Assembly (NCBI GenBank): GCA_030710605.1
Contig: CP092863.1
Coordinates: 57,762,899 to 57,826,898, forward strand
DNA length: 64,000 nucleotides
Origin: Cordylochernes scorpioides
Taxonomy: Eukaryota; Arthropoda; Arachnida; Pseudoscorpiones; Chernetidae
Direction of reading: 5' to 3'
Below the pieces are notes generated by a model, which saw only the letters and a program-made list of their open reading frames with translations, searched no databases and was not told the DNA's origin. Positions 62,417 to 64,000 of this stretch are shown here, piece after piece (the first letter of the stretch is position 1; each line of letters begins with the position of its first letter). The position numbers were made by a program, and so were the translations under genes.

Positions 62417-63560
62417 CGAGGGCCATCCAATAAATAAGTTTCCCTATTTTTTAACAAATAAACAACATTATTTACAATTATGCAGTTATTTTATTTTCAT
62501 TATACACATCATAGACTACTTCTCTACATAATCACCATTTCTGTCCAAACATTTTTGGTACCGTTGTAGCAATTTTTAGATACCACTGTTCTACCAAGCC
62601 GTGTCCTGTCTTCGTAATCAGTGTTTCGCCTCCGCCTGCACTTCCTCATCATTCGCAAAGTGCTTGCCTCCAAGGTGCCACTTGAGTGCTGGAAAAAGAT
62701 GGAAGTCGCTTGGGGCAAGTTCCGGAGAATAAGGTGGATGTGTGAAAATTTCCCATTTGAAGAGTTCCATAGCCATAACTTTGCCTGCAGAGATTGGGAC
62801 CTTCGCCTTTTTTGGTGCACTTTCCTCAGGCTTCTTCCCCACCATGCTTTGTCGTTTTGTTTCTGGAGTTGAATGATGCACCCAGCTTTCATCTCCAGTG
62901 ACAATACGGGAAAACAGTTGATCTCCATCTCTTTGATGCATTTCCAGGAAAGCTCGGGCTGCCTCCATCCGTTGTTGCTTGTGATTTTCCAAGAGCAAAC
63001 GCGGGACCCATTTTGTGCAGACTTTGCGAAAATTCAAAACATCTGACATGATTGTTCTAATCGAAGAGCGTCCAATTTCGATTCCAGGAGGCAGTCGAAT
63101 TATTATTTCGTCAATGGTGACGCGGCGATCTGCTTCCACCACATTCCGAACAGCAGCAACGGCTGCATTGTCCGTGCAGTAACGGGCCTGCCGCTTCGCT
63201 CGTCATCATGCACGTTTTGCCGTCCTTCTAAGAACCATGAACGCCATCGGCGAACCATTTGGATGCTCATACATTCTTCAACATACACTGACACCTAAAT
63301 TGCGATTAATATTGACCGCAGTTTCATTTTTCGCCGTGAAAAAACGAATTACAGAACGGAGTTCGCAAGTGGACACGTTCACAAGTGGTAGCTCCATGGA
63401 AACTGAAGCGCTACGGACTTGCGCTTACGAGTAGCGTGATTTTGAAGGTCACCAGCTTCCAACGCATTCTAGTGACCATTTCTTCCATACTAACTAATTT
63501 TTACAACGTTTCGTTCGCAGAAAAAAAAAATAGGGAAACTTATTTATTGGATGGCCCTCG
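62417..63560 (-). mobile_element. Mariner (copy 3)
   Basis: Perfect inverted repeats of about 34 bp start cgagggccatccaataaata at both ends, and TA lies outside both. The length of 1144 bp is close to that of an intact mariner. Perfect ends suggest a recent or well-conserved insertion, even though the transposase inside is broken. Confidence 0.9.
62524..63350 (-). pseudogene. Mariner transposase, frameshifted and internally deleted
   Basis: The N-terminal part reads IQMVRRWRSWFLEGRQNVHDDERSGRP (63270-63180). The frame then shifts to VVEADRRVTIDEIIIRLPPGIEIGRSSIRTIMSD and LFSRIVTGDESWVHH, with the first catalytic Asp. After GKVMAMELF the sequence jumps to the last block THPPYSPELAPSDFHLFPALK. 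The segment with the second catalytic Asp (HDNARPH in relatives) is deleted. Confidence 0.85.
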
Positions 63561-63586
<26 letters not shown>

Positions 63587-63591
<5 letters not shown>

Positions 63592-63898
63592 GGCATAATC
63601 CTGGCCGCTCATATAATAATTTCAAATGACAGAGCGCCACTTAGTGGAGCATTTATTGATTTCTCAGGTAGCCTCTAGGACCAAATTTTTGGTCGTAGAG
63701 GTACAGCCTGCACCACGCTGACGAGAGCCAACAGCCCGAAACGCGAAAGTGGTTGGCTTTTCTTGATTTATATTTTTAAAAATGTTATCCAAATATCATG
63801 TAACAAGTTAAATCAACTTCCAGCTTATTTTTGTTTCACTAAATGGCACGCTGTCATTTAAAATGCCCCTGTGAGCGGTCAGGGCATGCCTGTTTTTA
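63587..63898. mobile_element. MITE family B, copy 4
   Basis: Ends ggcataatcctggccgctca and gtgagcggtcagggcatgcc are inverted. Interior words cacgctgacgagagccaaca and gaaacgcgaaagtggttggc match copies 2 and 3. It lies directly beside the third mariner. Confidence 0.7.
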
Positions 63899-64000
63899 TT
63901 AATATCAACACCTGACATTTTTCTATTTTTTTCCCAATTTTTATATGAACCGTTATTTGACGACTGGTGTACAGAAAATAAATGCGATTTGTCTTGAAAA

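Overview
The window is AT-rich eukaryotic DNA made almost entirely of transposable elements. I found no host protein gene, rRNA or intact tRNA. Spliceosomal GT-AG introns, copia, Ty3/gypsy, Tc1/mariner, Helitron, Penelope-like and Maverick/Polinton elements together point to a metazoan. The mix, the TATA plus CAGT-type initiators and the abundance of mariners suggest an arthropod (a copepod or chelicerate would fit), but the species cannot be read from the sequence.

Layout. 1-2.85 kb: broken LINE copy on the minus strand. 3.4-4.8 kb: Ty3/gypsy 3' half with an LTR. 7.9-9.0 kb: rotted Ty3/gypsy protease-RT. 10.2-11.0 kb: internally deleted mariner. 13.8-18.0 kb: GC-rich, heavily frameshifted LINE on the plus strand, same family as the first. 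18.6-19.1 kb: possible LTR or promoter. 21.2-21.5 and 28.0 kb: tRNA-like (SINE-type) sequences. 23.8-24.9 and 36.4-37.1 kb: two copies of a miniature LTR retrotransposon (TRIM) with visible primer-binding and polypurine sites. 25.6-27.1 kb: Tc1-like element rearranged into a 1.5-kb hairpin. 30.07-35.76 kb: a mariner split by a young, nearly complete Ty3/gypsy element (30913-35286, 5-bp target duplication). 37.4-37.7 kb: foldback MITE. 39.15-41.60 kb: Helitron with exact termini, a Rep N-terminal remnant and a 170-bp satellite. 41.66-42.3 kb: Penelope-type GIY-YIG endonuclease. 42351-61315: a copia element with 270-bp LTRs and 5-bp target duplication, interrupted in its RNase H region by a 15.7-kb Maverick/Polinton (42735-58482, 6-bp target duplication). 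62.4-63.6 kb: a third mariner. A MITE family recurs at 19, 36, 62 and 63.6 kb.

The Polinton is the centrepiece. It has inverted repeats of about 360 bp and a virus-like gene set: protein-primed B-family DNA polymerase, retroviral-type integrase with chromodomain, FtsK/HerA-type packaging ATPase, adenovirus-type maturation protease, double-jelly-roll major capsid protein, penton-like minor capsid protein, two small basic core or minor capsid peptides, a fibre-like protein, a small membrane protein and several accessory genes. Apart from one small gene at the left end, everything is on the minus strand. The morphogenesis genes run as an almost gapless series with 1- to 4-nt stop/start overlaps. 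A TATA-initiator module is shared by both inverted repeats and by the polymerase gene, suggesting three coordinated transcription units. The polymerase gene has two introns and a coding first exon of only 5 nt.

Relative ages by eye: the copia LTRs differ at roughly 8% of sites, the gypsy LTRs and Polinton inverted repeats at about 2%, so the Polinton entered an old copia copy. Many breaks in the young elements are single-base changes in A or G runs; these may be decay or assembly errors.
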